From an uncultured Actinomycetes bacterium (GTDB lineage Bacteria > Actinomycetota > Actinomycetes > Nanopelagicales > Nanopelagicaceae), in contig CAILSO010000036.1 of the NCBI GenBank assembly GCA_903836945.1, forward strand, positions 1-58,135: DNA of 58,135 bases. Reading direction: 5' to 3'. Shown piece by piece: positions 45,149-55,141 of the stretch. Numbering within the stretch: the first letter of the stretch is position 1; each line of letters begins with the position of its first letter. The translations under genes were made by a program, and so were the position numbers. Under the pieces are notes generated by a model. That model saw only the letters and a list, made by a program, of their open reading frames with translations. It was not told the DNA's origin and did no database searches.

Positions 45149-47832
45149 TACTTAACCGCGCTCTCACCTATTGCTTTTGAGATAGCCCTTAATGATTCTG
45201 AGATTTTAGATTGATCACTACCACCACCTTGGGCGAAATCATCTTTTCCGCCACCTCCGCCACCAAGGATGGTGGAACCTATTTTCACAAGTTCGCCAGC
45301 CTTCACTCCCTTAGCTTTTGCGCCATCGCTTACGGCCACAACTAAAGTTGCGCGTTCGTTACCCTTTGAAACTAAAGCAACCACGCCATTTTGAAGCCGG
45401 TTTCGTAAATCCAAACCAATCCCGCGTAAATCTTCTCCCGTTAAATTGGATTCAGCTTCGATCGCCAATAATTCAACGCCTGAAACAATTTCTTTCTTAT
45501 CAAGATGAGTGAGGGCTGATGAGAGTGCCTTTGCAGCACGGAATTGACTCAATTCCTTATCAACGCTCTTTAATCTCTCCAATAGATCTGAAATCTTCTC
45601 TGGCAATTCTTCAACGCGCGTGCCTTTAAGGAGATCGGTCAGGGAGTTGAGCAAAAGATGCTCTCTCGCTAAGAATGAGTAAGCATCTGAGCCAACTAGG
45701 GCCTCTACTCTTCTAACTCCTGCTCCAATCGATGACTCGCTGAGCAACTTAACAATTCCCAATTCACCACTGTTACTGACATGGGTTCCGCCACAAAGTT
45801 CGTGAGCCCAATCTCCAACGCTCACAACTCGCACACTCTCACCATATTTCTCACCAAAGAGCGCCATCGCACCCATGGCCTTCGCCTCTGGTTGGGACAT
45901 GGTTTGTGCTGTTACTTTCAAATTTTCAATAAGTAGTGAATTGACTTTAGATTCAACATCGTTGAGGACGGAGGTTGGTACCGATCCATTTGCTGGAAAG
46001 TCGAAACGAAACTTGCCGGGTGAATTCTCAGAACCAGCTTGGGTTGCGGTCTCGCCCAACGCTTCACGGAATGCTTTATGAACCATGTGAGTAGCGGTAT
46101 GAGCTCTTGAAATCGCTAAACGTCTTTCACGATCAATTGATGCCAAAGTTGAATCTTTAACTTTCACACTTCCGGAAATAATCTGGCCTCGGTGCACATA
46201 AAGACCTGGAACTGGTGATTGAACATCATCAATTTCAATGACGGCGCCATTTGCCAAAGTGATGCGACCGCCGTCAGCGAGCTGACCGCCGCCCTCTGCA
46301 TAGAACGGAGTTCTTGCTAAGACAATTTCAACATCAGTATCAACATCGGCCTCAGGAACGTTCTTGCCATCAACCATGATCGCGTTGATAACGCTCTCTG
46401 AACTCATCTCTGAATAACCAGTAAATTCGGTCGGACCAGAATTATCTAAAATCTTACGATATTCGCTAACATCAGTATGTCCGGTTTTCTTAGCACGGGC
46501 ATCGGCTTTAGCCCGATCCTTTTGATCCTTCATTAATTTTCTAAAACCATCTTCATCAATTGAGAGGCCTTGTTCTGCCGCCATTTCAAGCGTTAAATCA
46601 AATGGGAAACCGTAAGTATCGTGAAGTTTAAAGACGGTATCGCCAGATAATTTCGTGGAGTTAACTTTCTTGACGGCGCCAGCGGCCGTATCAAAGATTT
46701 GAGTGCCAGATTTAAGCGTCTGCAGGAATGATTCTTCTTCATTGACGGAGACTGAAATAATTCGGTTCGCTCCCTCAACTAACTCTGGGTATTGAGCTCC
46801 CATTGCACCTATCGAAGCCTTAACCAACTCTTCTGCCGTTGGGTCATTCGCCCCCAAGATTCGCATATTTCTGATGGTTCGTCGCATCATCCTTCGCAAG
46901 ACATATCCACGCCCCTCGTTTCCCGGAAGGACGCCATCGCCAATTAGCATCATGGAAGTGCGGGCGTGATCAGCAATAACTCTTAGCGCGATATCGCTCT
47001 TCTCGTTTGCGCCGTATTTAACACCGGTCAACTCTGTAGCCTTTTGCAAAATTTGCATCGTGGTATCAATTTCATAAATATTTTCCACGCCTTGCAGCAG
47101 CGCAGCAGTACGTTCTAAGCCAAGGCCAGTATCAATATTCTTAGCAGGGAGTTCACCAAGGATTGGATAATCTTCCTTGCTGGCGCCCTCGCCCCGCACG
47201 TTCTGCATAAATACCAAATTCCAAATTTCTAAATAACGATTCTCATCTGCAATCGGACCGCCATCAACTCCGTAGGCAGGACCTCTATCGAAATATATTT
47301 CCGAGCAAGGACCGCATGGGCCTGGAACACCCATAGACCAAAAATTATCGGCCATTCCTCTTCGTTGGATCCGATCCTTAGGAACACCAATTACCTTGTG
47401 CCAGATATCGGCAGCCTCATCATCATTTTGGAAAACTGTTACCCACAACTTTGATTCCGGAAAACCGTAACCCCCATCTGCGATTGGCTTTGTTAGAAGT
47501 TCCCAGGCCAAACGAATTGCACCCTCTTTAAAGTAATCACCAAAAGAGAAATTTCCACACATTTGAAAGAAGGAGGCATGCCTTGTTGTTTTACCAACTT
47601 CATCAATGTCTAAGGTACGGACGCATTTTTGAACCGAAGTCGCGCGATCAAACTTTGGTTTAATCTCACCAAGAAAATAAGGCTTGAACGGAACCATGCC
47701 GGCATTTACAAGTAAAAGATTTGGATCATCGGCGATAAGTGAGGCCGAAGGAACAACCGTGTGCTTTAAACCTAAGCTATTTCCTGATTCGAAAAAATTT
47801 AGCCAACGAGATCGAATATCTGCAGAATTCAC
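45148..47832 (-). CDS. alaS: Alanyl-tRNA synthetase
   Basis: The 894-residue enzyme charges tRNA-Ala. The class II core has [17 protein letters not shown] and the motif 3 region [13 protein letters not shown]. The editing domain has [14 protein letters not shown] and the zinc motif [15 protein letters not shown]. The C-Ala domain ends with [15 protein letters not shown]. All four expected parts are present. The start is GTG, 4 bases after the DUF948 stop. Confidence 0.97.
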   Translation of the reverse strand: MNSADIRSRWLNFFESGNSLGLKHTVVPSASLIADDPNLLLVNAGMVPFKPYFLGEIKPKFDRATSVQKCVRTLDIDEVGKTTRHASFFQMCGNFSFGDYFKEGAIRLAWELLTKPIADGGYGFPESKLWVTVFQNDDEAADIWHKVIGVPKDRIQRRGMADNFWSMGVPGPCGPCSEIYFDRGPAYGVDGGPIADENRYLEIWNLVFMQNVRGEGASKEDYPILGELPAKNIDTGLGLERTAALLQGVENIYEIDTTMQILQKATELTGVKYGANEKSDIALRVIADHARTSMMLIGDGVLPGNEGRGYVLRRMMRRTIRNMRILGANDPTAEELVKASIGAMGAQYPELVEGANRIISVSVNEEESFLQTLKSGTQIFDTAAGAVKKVNSTKLSGDTVFKLHDTYGFPFDLTLEMAAEQGLSIDEDGFRKLMKDQKDRAKADARAKKTGHTDVSEYRKILDNSGPTEFTGYSEMSSESVINAIMVDGKNVPEADVDTDVEIVLARTPFYAEGGGQLADGGRITLANGAVIEIDDVQSPVPGLYVHRGQIISGSVKVKDSTLASIDRERRLAISRAHTATHMVHKAFREALGETATQAGSENSPGKFRFDFPANGSVPTSVLNDVESKVNSLLIENLKVTAQTMSQPEAKAMGAMALFGEKYGESVRVVSVGDWAHELCGGTHVSNSGELGIVKLLSESSIGAGVRRVEALVGSDAYSFLAREHLLLNSLTDLLKGTRVEELPEKISDLLERLKSVDKELSQFRAAKALSSALTHLDKKEIVSGVELLAIEAESNLTGEDLRGIGLDLRNRLQNGVVALVSKGNERATLVVAVSDGAKAKGVKAGELVKIGSTILGGGGGGKDDFAQGGGSDQSKISESLRAISKAIGESAVK

Positions 47833-47836
47833 GCGC

Positions 47837-48214
47837 TTACTCTGACTGCGACTTTGATTTACGTCTTGGCCGCGCCGCCGCTTTCTTCATCTTCGTCGCG
47901 CCTAGTAGTGCTCCTGCCACCTTCATAATCGTCTTATTGTTATCTACAAAACCCTCTGTGGTATCGGCTAATTTTGAGCTTATTCGCTCGGCTGACTTTG
48001 TGATGCGATTAAAAGATTCCAAGGGGCCATTTACGAGCTGAACCGTTGTGGTGACCTCTTCAATCAGTGGATTTACCTCACTTGAAATAGAAGCCAACGT
48101 CGCCTTTGCCTCATCCACCAATCGACCTAATCTAATAATCAAATAGGCGATAGAGATTGCGATAATTGCTAGCGCGCTAGCAGCGATAATTGTTGCGATT
48201 CCACCTGGACCCAT
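47837..48214 (-). CDS. DUF948 membrane-anchored protein
   Basis: The 125-residue protein has one N-terminal membrane helix ([26 protein letters not shown]), then a long helical segment with apolar heptads ([27 protein letters not shown]), and a basic tail ([14 protein letters not shown]). This is the DUF948 pattern common upstream of alaS in actinobacteria. Function is unknown. The ATG lies 6 bases after TAGGAT, so it likely opens the DUF948-alaS-ruvX-mltG-aroE transcript. Confidence 0.88.
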   Translation of the reverse strand: MGPGGIATIIAASALAIIAISIAYLIIRLGRLVDEAKATLASISSEVNPLIEEVTTTVQLVNGPLESFNRITKSAERISSKLADTTEGFVDNNKTIMKVAGALLGATKMKKAAARPRRKSKSQSE

Positions 48215-48220
48215 ACAAAT

Positions 48221-48226
48221 ATCCTA
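48221..48226 (-). promoter_or_regulatory. -10 box of the DUF948-alaS operon
   Basis: TAGGAT lies 6 bases before the ATG. Upstream, a GC-rich imperfect inverted repeat (about 48243-48269) may end the previous transcript, but no T-run follows. Confidence 0.55.
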
Positions 48227-48273
48227 CCTGAGGCAACGCGGCCAAGCGGCGATTTCGCCCTTTGGGCTTGCAA

Positions 48274-50526
48274 CTATTGAAAGCGTGGAATTTCTACATC
48301 AGGTTTCTTATGTTGGGCATGAGCCATCACCGCCGATTGGTGGTAGCGCTCGATCGCATCAATATTCTCGCTCTTAAGATATGGGGAACCATCAACCAAC
48401 GGCCCCGCCCCACCATTCATAACAGCAATTACATCTTCACCAGAAATTGTTTTGTAGATTTCAAGAGCATGAGCCAATGATAAGACTTTACTGCGATTCT
48501 CTTTCAAGATTCCTTCGGCCCTTGTGAGTAGCTCACTCAAATTGTTCTCAATACGATCAGCTAAAGCCATTCGAATAGTCGCCGCTGCATCCTCTTTGCC
48601 CTTGCCGCCACCGGGCGCGCCCACTTCGTTTCGACGATTAGATGCATGGGAAGAGATTGTTGATCCCATCCCCCAATGACCTTCCATAAAACTTGCGATC
48701 GTCGTGGCACTTTCGAGATCACCTGATACGCCAGAGGAATTATCGCCATTGAAAAACATTCTCTCCCCAGCCAAGGAAGCTAGCGATACAAGAATGTCCG
48801 CTTCGTATTCGGTACGCCATCTTGTGAATTGATCATCCGGCGGAATGCTCGCAACCATGCCAAGGTAATCAGAACCCTTCTCTATTGTTGCAAGATCTAT
48901 CGACATATGAGTTCGAACTAAGTAGGCCATCACTCCATGACAGGCCTCGTGTACCGCAACTGCATGACGCTCGCGTTCGATATATTCAACATCTTCTGCT
49001 GGGCCTAGATCCTTTAATTGCTTTGCCTTAATAACATCAGTCCAAGTTATTGATGTTCGGCCATTTCGAATCGCCATAATGAGAGCTTCATTAATCGTAT
49101 CTTTAATCGTTGCACCTGTTGCGTACGGTGTAATCGTCGCCAATTTTTCAATTTCTTCCCGAGAAAGTGAATGCGAAACCTTTGCCAGGTAACCCTCGTA
49201 TGTACGAACTCGACCAACCTTACTTGGATAACCAACTCGATACATTCGATCGATTCGACCTGGACGCAATAGCGCTTCATCTAAAGCTTCCGGCATATTT
49301 GTCGCCATCACAACCAAGATCCGATATTTAGGTGGATTCTTGGGGCGCATTCCCAAAGTTCTGCGCACTATTCGATTGAAAAAACCTCTTGGCTTTTTGA
49401 GGCCAGAAAGTTCGGTTAAAAGCGCTTGCAGCGTTCCCATTCCGCCACCGCCGGCGCCCATCGCTGTATTTGCGACAAACTTCTCATTTGCAAAATAGTT
49501 TCGAGTCAATAAATCTTTCGCGGCGCTGGAAAAGTATTCACCGCCATGACAAGGTGTAGTAAGTGCAGAAGATAAACTACGAGAGTTCGTGCCACCGACT
49601 GCGATACCGCGGTTACCCAAGGAATCTGCTTCGTCAAAGAAGACAACCACTCCGCCATATCGCAAAGCGAGCTTTCGCAACTTTCTAAATAGCGACTTAA
49701 CCTTCAAAACGCCAACGCCCATAAACATATTGTTGAATGCGCCTGGATCAACGAAAACAAATGGCTTACCAGTTTCACCAGCCATGGATTCGGCCATTAA
49801 AGTCTTACCGGTTCCCGGAGGTCCCCAGAGCAAGATTCCACCGGGAACATATCCCCCATGTTCTTCGATGGTTTGGGGTGATTCCAAGAAAAGAAGATTT
49901 TCTCGGATTCGGGCTAAGACATGGTCTTGACCCCAGACATCGGAGAATCTCGTACGAATGTCATCTGGGAAATAGGTATCAATTCCGCCGCGGCTTAAGA
50001 ACCAGAACATGGCAAAGAATTGAATCAATATAAAGAACACTGCGAAGATCAATTGACCGATAGTTGGAAGCGCACTCCAAAGAGCCTTTGGCGCCAAAAA
50101 TAGCGCTCGAACCGGGGTCTCCTTATAAATAGCGCCTAGTACTACTGCAATTAACACCAAGATCAAAAGCGCCTTAATCACTCGACTTAGTCGATAGCGA
50201 TTCCAGTCACTCAATCTATGAATTAGTCGATCTGAGAAGGCAAAATATTTCTGCCAAAAGCCGTGATACGGAGCAAGTAATTCTGAAAGCAAGAAATGCA
50301 GTTGGCGAACTATCTCAACACCAAGCAGAGCAAAGAGCCACCATCTCGATTTTGAAATTTGGATACAACCATCAGAGAAGGAAAGTAGTGGATTGTCAGC
50401 AAGTGCTGCCCAGACCAGAATTAAATAGACGCCGACAAACAAAAAGATAAATTTTGTCCGATCAAAGGCCGATAGATGAACTCGCACCTTTCGATCTGAA
50501 TCCCTCAATCTGCTCTGCTCGTTCAT
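48274..50526 (-). CDS. Divergent FtsH-like AAA/M41 membrane protease
   Basis: A 750-residue protein with four predicted membrane segments in the first 180 residues (about 27-45, 62-80, 112-132, 155-176) instead of the two of FtsH. The AAA module has Walker A GPPGTGKT (about 232), a pore-like MFMGVGVLKVKSLF, Walker B VVVFFDEADSLG (about 298) and a second region of homology ATNMPEALDEALLRPGRIDR (about 407). About 60 extra residues, partly Gly-rich, sit between Walker B and that region. The M41 zinc site is VHEACH (about 524) with a third ligand in SGDLESAT (about 601). It should be an active ATP-dependent membrane protease. The start overlaps the lipoprotein stop (TAATG). Confidence 0.85.
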   Translation of the reverse strand: MNEQSRLRDSDRKVRVHLSAFDRTKFIFLFVGVYLILVWAALADNPLLSFSDGCIQISKSRWWLFALLGVEIVRQLHFLLSELLAPYHGFWQKYFAFSDRLIHRLSDWNRYRLSRVIKALLILVLIAVVLGAIYKETPVRALFLAPKALWSALPTIGQLIFAVFFILIQFFAMFWFLSRGGIDTYFPDDIRTRFSDVWGQDHVLARIRENLLFLESPQTIEEHGGYVPGGILLWGPPGTGKTLMAESMAGETGKPFVFVDPGAFNNMFMGVGVLKVKSLFRKLRKLALRYGGVVVFFDEADSLGNRGIAVGGTNSRSLSSALTTPCHGGEYFSSAAKDLLTRNYFANEKFVANTAMGAGGGGMGTLQALLTELSGLKKPRGFFNRIVRRTLGMRPKNPPKYRILVVMATNMPEALDEALLRPGRIDRMYRVGYPSKVGRVRTYEGYLAKVSHSLSREEIEKLATITPYATGATIKDTINEALIMAIRNGRTSITWTDVIKAKQLKDLGPAEDVEYIERERHAVAVHEACHGVMAYLVRTHMSIDLATIEKGSDYLGMVASIPPDDQFTRWRTEYEADILVSLASLAGERMFFNGDNSSGVSGDLESATTIASFMEGHWGMGSTISSHASNRRNEVGAPGGGKGKEDAAATIRMALADRIENNLSELLTRAEGILKENRSKVLSLAHALEIYKTISGEDVIAVMNGGAGPLVDGSPYLKSENIDAIERYHQSAVMAHAQHKKPDVEIPRFQ

Positions 50527-51167
50527 TATGCGCCCTTCACGGTAAATGATTTTGAAATCTTTTTAAGCTGCGAGAGATGATTTTCGTAGTAACTTGCCGG
50601 GCAGCGAATCAGCAAGATGTATATGGTGCTCCGATCCGTGGAAACAAGTGCCGATTGATCGACGGTCTCCAAAACGCCATCCTTGCCCCGTACGTTGAAA
50701 ATGGACTCAACTCCGCGGGCGCCTGCCTGCACATTCTCCAGATCATCAATTAACTCAAATCCATTTACTGGGCTGCTAGCACTTAGCCAAGTCGTGATTG
50801 GGTAGATTAAATCTCGCAACCAATTGTATGAAACGGCATTCATTTCATCTCCGGTCAGCGCCCGCACTCGCAGGTAAACAATTGGCTTATCGGGCGTCTT
50901 TAGAGAGAGAACCTCTTCGGGTGAAATTTTGCTGGGCGAAAATGCACTTTCGTAAATTACCGAAGCAAGTTTTGCTTGCGAGGCTGCATCCTTGGCTTGA
51001 GCTTCGTAATTGCGCAACGCAAGCTGACTCAAACTCTGCCAATCTTTTGGAATAGTCGCATAGACACCGCTCTTTTTATCTCCAGCATAAATTTGCGATG
51101 AAGTGCATGCGCTCAAGCTGACTATCAAACTAGCGGCTGCCACCAATTTCATAAATCGCGAGAACAT
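50526..51167 (-). CDS. Lipoprotein of unknown function coupled to the FtsH-like protease
   Basis: About 213 residues with a signal peptide FMKLVAAASLIVSLSAC ending in a lipobox (LSAC). The mature part has no motif I recognise; it resembles substrate-free, soluble extracytoplasmic proteins with an alpha/beta pattern (YATIPKDWQSLSQLALRNYEA near the start, STIYILLIRCPASYY near the end). The frame is open for 29 codons upstream over the end of aspS, but the ATG just before the signal peptide is the sensible start; ATG at 51152 is the alternative. Its stop overlaps the start of the FtsH-like gene, pointing to a joint role at the membrane. Confidence 0.8.
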   Translation of the reverse strand: MFSRFMKLVAAASLIVSLSACTSSQIYAGDKKSGVYATIPKDWQSLSQLALRNYEAQAKDAASQAKLASVIYESAFSPSKISPEEVLSLKTPDKPIVYLRVRALTGDEMNAVSYNWLRDLIYPITTWLSASSPVNGFELIDDLENVQAGARGVESIFNVRGKDGVLETVDQSALVSTDRSTIYILLIRCPASYYENHLSQLKKISKSFTVKGA

Positions 51168-51183
51168 AGTTCGCGATTCTGCC

Positions 51184-52980
51184 TTATTTGTCGGCGCTTG
51201 TCTTTCCCTTATTCTCGCCAGATTTTTCCCCAGATTTTTCGGGAGTGAAATCAACGCCGGCTTCTTTGCGTTGGGCTGGTGTAATCGGCGTTGGTGCCCC
51301 AGTTAGTGGGTCGCCACCGCTAGCTGTCTTTGGAAAGGCGATAACTTCACGAATCGACTCCGCGCCAGCAAGTAACGCACACAGGCGATCCAATCCAAGA
51401 GCGATCCCACCATGAGGGGGTGGACCGTAATTAAATGCCTCAAGTAAGAATCCAAATTTGCTTTCGGCTTCTGCTTTAGAAAGTCCAATGGTGTCGAAGA
51501 CTCTAGATTGAACGTTCCGATCATGGATACGAATGGATCCACCGCCAAGTTCGGTTCCATTCAAGACAATGTCATAAGCGTAGGCAAGCGCCGCACCTGG
51601 ATCTTTATCAAAGCTCTCAAGGAATTCTGGCTTAGGCCCCGTGAATGGATGGTGAACCGCCGTCCAGCCACTGTTTGGATCAGCGCTATCTACTTGTTCA
51701 AACATTGGCGCATCAACAACCCAGAGAAACTTCCATTCATTATCTGGAATTAAATTACAGCGCTTTCCAATTTCAAGACGCACCGCTCCAAGCAGATTCA
51801 AAGATGAAATTCGATCCCCCGCTGCAAAGAAAATTGCATCGCCAGGCTTTGCGCTCATATGCGCGGCGATATTTGCTAATTCATTCTCCGATAAATTCTT
51901 AGCTACTGGTCCCGCTAGCGTTCCATCCTTCTCAACCAAGATGTAAGCCAAACCTTTAGCACCGCGAGCCTTTGCCCAGTCTTGCCATGCATCTAACTCG
52001 CGACGCGGTGAATCTGCGCCCCCAGGCATAACAACTCCACCAACATAGGCGGCTTGAAAGACTCTAAAGGTCGTATCCTTAAAGAAATCTGTTGCATCAA
52101 CGAGTTCATTTCCAAATCGCATATCCGGCTTATCTGAACCAAAGCGACGCATCGCCTCCCAATAGCTCATTCGCAAAATTGGTTGTGGGATTTCATAGCC
52201 GATAACCTTCGTAAATACCGAGGTAAGAATCTTTTCGGCTACCTTTAAAATATCTTCCTGATCAATAAATGACATTTCAATATCGAGTTGCGTGAACTCT
52301 GGTTGACGATCTGCACGGAAATCCTCATCGCGAAAACAACGAGCGATCTGGTAGTACTTTTCCATTCCTGCAACCATCAATAATTGTTTGAAGAGCTGTG
52401 GCGACTGCGGCAAGGCATACCAACTACCTGGTTGCAAACGAACCGGTACCAAGAAATCCCGGGCACCTTCGGGTGTAGAACGGGTCAAGTAAGGAGTTTC
52501 AATTTCTAGAAATTCTTCTTGATCCATTACTGAACGAATAACTGATGTGACCTTTGAACGTAGGCGTAAGTTCTTTGAAGGACCTTCGCGGCGCAGATCC
52601 AAATAGCGATACTTCAAGCGAATCTCTTCGCTGATCGTTGAGAGATCACCGCTATCCACCGGAAATGGCAGTGGCGCTGATTCACTTAAGACCTCAAGCT
52701 TTTCGCAGACAACTTCAATTTCGCCGGTAGCAATATTCTTATTTTGATTTCCATCTGGGCGAACTCTCACAGTTCCGGTAATCAATAAACACCATTCGGC
52801 ACGAAGTGAGCCAGCCAATGATTCATCGTTAATGACAACCTGACTTACGCCGGAGGCATCTCTGAAGTCGATAAAAGCAACTCCGCCATGATCGCGACGT
52901 CGGGCAACCCATCCGGCTAAGGTGACCTGCGAGCCAACATCTGCCTTAGTAAGTTCTCCTGCGCCATGCGTGCGAATCAT
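51184..52980 (-). CDS. aspS: Aspartyl-tRNA synthetase
   Basis: The 598-residue bacterial-type enzyme has an N-terminal OB-fold ([23 protein letters not shown]), the class II core with [42 protein letters not shown] and [13 protein letters not shown], and the GAD insertion (about 290-410). The tail is Lys/Glu-rich. Many actinobacterial AspRS enzymes also charge tRNA-Asn and need GatCAB; this cannot be decided by eye. GAGG stands 5 bases before the ATG. Confidence 0.97.
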   Translation of the reverse strand: MIRTHGAGELTKADVGSQVTLAGWVARRRDHGGVAFIDFRDASGVSQVVINDESLAGSLRAEWCLLITGTVRVRPDGNQNKNIATGEIEVVCEKLEVLSESAPLPFPVDSGDLSTISEEIRLKYRYLDLRREGPSKNLRLRSKVTSVIRSVMDQEEFLEIETPYLTRSTPEGARDFLVPVRLQPGSWYALPQSPQLFKQLLMVAGMEKYYQIARCFRDEDFRADRQPEFTQLDIEMSFIDQEDILKVAEKILTSVFTKVIGYEIPQPILRMSYWEAMRRFGSDKPDMRFGNELVDATDFFKDTTFRVFQAAYVGGVVMPGGADSPRRELDAWQDWAKARGAKGLAYILVEKDGTLAGPVAKNLSENELANIAAHMSAKPGDAIFFAAGDRISSLNLLGAVRLEIGKRCNLIPDNEWKFLWVVDAPMFEQVDSADPNSGWTAVHHPFTGPKPEFLESFDKDPGAALAYAYDIVLNGTELGGGSIRIHDRNVQSRVFDTIGLSKAEAESKFGFLLEAFNYGPPPHGGIALGLDRLCALLAGAESIREVIAFPKTASGGDPLTGAPTPITPAQRKEAGVDFTPEKSGEKSGENKGKTSADK

Positions 52981-52990
52981 AAAAACCTCG

Positions 52991-54250
52991 TTAAATTTCC
53001 TTGAGAGCCTGCGCTAATGAATCAATTCTAACTTCTTTTGTAACGCCAGATTTCATCTCCTTGAGAGTCAGCGAGCCTGAAGAAATTTCACTTTCGCCAA
53101 TGACGCAGGAGTACTTTGCCCCACTCTTATCGGCGGATTTCATCGCACCTTTCAAAGCCCGATCGCCGTATGACATGTCAGCAATTACCCCGGAATTGCG
53201 TAATTGATTTAAAAGATTGGTTACAAATTTAGTATTTTCACTTCCTAGTGGGATTAGGTAGATCTCCAACGAACTTGTCACCGCATCTGAACTAAAAATT
53301 CCCTCAGCCTCACATGCGAGAAGGATCCGATCGACGCCCAGCCCAAAACCAATTCCCGAGAGGTCTGCCCCACCAAGTTGCGACATTAGCCCGTCGTATC
53401 TACCACCACCGCCAATTCCAGATTGGGCGCCAAGCAATTCATGAACGAATTCAAAGGTAGTTCCCGTGTAATAATCCAAACCACGAACCATCCGAGGATT
53501 GATTTGATAAGCGATACCAAAATCTTCCAAAAGTGACTTCACTGATTCGAAACTCTTTCTGCTCTCCTCGGATAAATAATCTAGTAGTACTGGGGCCTTA
53601 GACATCGCAGACGAAATTTCTGGACGCTTATCATCAAATAGGCGAAGTGGGTTCAATTTCGCCCGAACCGCGGTCGCATCATCCAAATTAAGGCCTTCAA
53701 TGAATTTTATAAGGTCTACCCGATGAGCGGCCCGACTACTCGCATCGCCGAGGGAAGTTATATCCAAACGATATTTCTTTAAGCCAAGTTTCTTAAAAGC
53801 CCGATCTGCTATTGCTATTACTTCAACATCAATTTCTGGTTCTGATAATCCAATTGCCTCAACGCCTACCTGATAGAACTGACGATAGCGACCAGCCTGT
53901 GGTCGCTCGGCGCGGAAGAAAGCTCCGGAATACCAAATCTTTACTGGAAGCTGTCCCTTATCTAAATTGTTTTCAATTACCGAACGCATAACCCCAGCAG
54001 TTCCCTCGGGACGTAAAGTTATAGATCTGCCACCACGATCTTCAAAGGTATACATCTCCTTTGATACAACATCCGTTGATTCACCAACGCCGCGTTTAAA
54101 TAATTCGGTATCCTCGAAAACTGGAAGTTCGATTAATTGATAACCTGAAACCACAGCTTCGCCGATTAAAGTATTTCTCACAAATTCAAAATTCTGCGAA
54201 CGGGGTGGAAAATATTCACTCACGCCCTTCGGGGCGGCAAATTTGCTCAT
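52991..54250 (-). CDS. hisS: Histidyl-tRNA synthetase
   Basis: The class II enzyme of about 419 residues has motif 2 [16 protein letters not shown], the His-binding [13 protein letters not shown] and GGGRYDGL, motif 3 [10 protein letters not shown] and a C-terminal anticodon-binding domain (about 325-419). GTG (54253) and ATG (54250) are both in frame; the ATG has AAAGG at a better distance. The frame overlaps the MBL gene stop, so it is co-translated with it. Confidence 0.96.
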   Translation of the reverse strand: MSKFAAPKGVSEYFPPRSQNFEFVRNTLIGEAVVSGYQLIELPVFEDTELFKRGVGESTDVVSKEMYTFEDRGGRSITLRPEGTAGVMRSVIENNLDKGQLPVKIWYSGAFFRAERPQAGRYRQFYQVGVEAIGLSEPEIDVEVIAIADRAFKKLGLKKYRLDITSLGDASSRAAHRVDLIKFIEGLNLDDATAVRAKLNPLRLFDDKRPEISSAMSKAPVLLDYLSEESRKSFESVKSLLEDFGIAYQINPRMVRGLDYYTGTTFEFVHELLGAQSGIGGGGRYDGLMSQLGGADLSGIGFGLGVDRILLACEAEGIFSSDAVTSSLEIYLIPLGSENTKFVTNLLNQLRNSGVIADMSYGDRALKGAMKSADKSGAKYSCVIGESEISSGSLTLKEMKSGVTKEVRIDSLAQALKEI

Positions 54251-54951
54251 CACTCCCCCTTTCGTGGCGCACTGCTTAAGAAATCCGCTTGTAAATAGGG
54301 ATTTACTTTTCGTTCCCGGCCAATTGTAGTTTGCGGACCGTGTCCAGGAAGGACAATTAATTCATCCGGCATTGGCAAAATTTTGCCTTTTAAGGAGTCA
54401 CGCATAGCGCTTGCTGATCCGGTTGGCATATCTGTTCTGCCGATCGCCCCGGCGAAAAGGACATCGCCCGAGATTAGATACTCATCATTGACAGTAAATA
54501 GCGCCGATCCGGCAGTGTGACCCGGCGCGTGATCTACTTTGATATCAAAACCAGCTACTTCAAAAGAGAAGGAATCACTAACTTCGCGCACATCTTCTGG
54601 TTCAGCAAAATCGGTAACACCCAACTGCTCCATTATCTGCGCGCTCATGCCGCCGGCTTGCAGGGCTTTAAATGGATCAGCCAACAACTTGCGGTCAGTG
54701 CTATGAATATAAGTAGGAATTCCATATTCCTTTGCCAGCGGCAGAACCGTGAATGTATGATCTAAATGGCCGTGAGTTACTAGGATGCTAATCGGCTTCA
54801 AATTATATTTTCGTAGTACATCAATAATGGAGCTGAGCAAATTGGGGTTAGCGATACCCGGGTCAACGATGAAGCACTCAGAATTTCGAGTGGGGGCAAA
54901 GATCCAACAGTTGGTTTCAAAGTATGGGGCCACAACCGATTCCAAGATCAT
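54250..54951 (-). CDS. MBL-fold metallo-hydrolase (glyoxalase II-like)
   Basis: The protein of about 233 residues has the full metallo-beta-lactamase fold motif series: THGHLDHT, HAPGHTAGS, SGDVLFAGAIGRTD and LPGHGPQT. It resembles the glyoxalase II-like protein encoded between hisS and rel in mycobacteria (Rv2581c type). The substrate is unknown. A frame opens 29 codons earlier with TTG, but ATG with AAAGGGG five bases before it gives the normal N-terminus MILESVVAPYFETNCW. Confidence 0.9.
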   Translation of the reverse strand: MILESVVAPYFETNCWIFAPTRNSECFIVDPGIANPNLLSSIIDVLRKYNLKPISILVTHGHLDHTFTVLPLAKEYGIPTYIHSTDRKLLADPFKALQAGGMSAQIMEQLGVTDFAEPEDVREVSDSFSFEVAGFDIKVDHAPGHTAGSALFTVNDEYLISGDVLFAGAIGRTDMPTGSASAMRDSLKGKILPMPDELIVLPGHGPQTTIGRERKVNPYLQADFLSSAPRKGE

Positions 54952-55098
54952 TTTCGCCCCTTTACGCTTCAAATCAGGCGATCTCACCCGAAAACTTTTC
55001 CCAACTAAGGGGTTCAGGGTACCTTTATCCCGCTGCAAATTCTGGAATTCCCGAATTCGGCGAAGCTAAGAAACTAACGTCGGTAGGTTAAAACGTCA

Positions 55099-55117
55099 GA
55101 TTCGCACCCTGCGAATC
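55099..55117 (+). other. Hairpin in the leader of the DUF349 gene
   Basis: GATTCGC and GCGAATC form a perfect 7-base-pair stem with the loop ACCCT, 24 bases before the start codon. TAGGTT at 55084-55089 may be the -10, which would place the hairpin at the 5' end of the mRNA. Confidence 0.5.
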
Positions 55118-55141
55118 GATCGCGCAATGAAGGAGTATTAA

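Noticed and set aside
48243-48269. Rho-independent terminator after the FtsH-like gene
   Set aside because: GC-rich pairing is possible but no T-run follows on the minus strand, so I do not call it a terminator.
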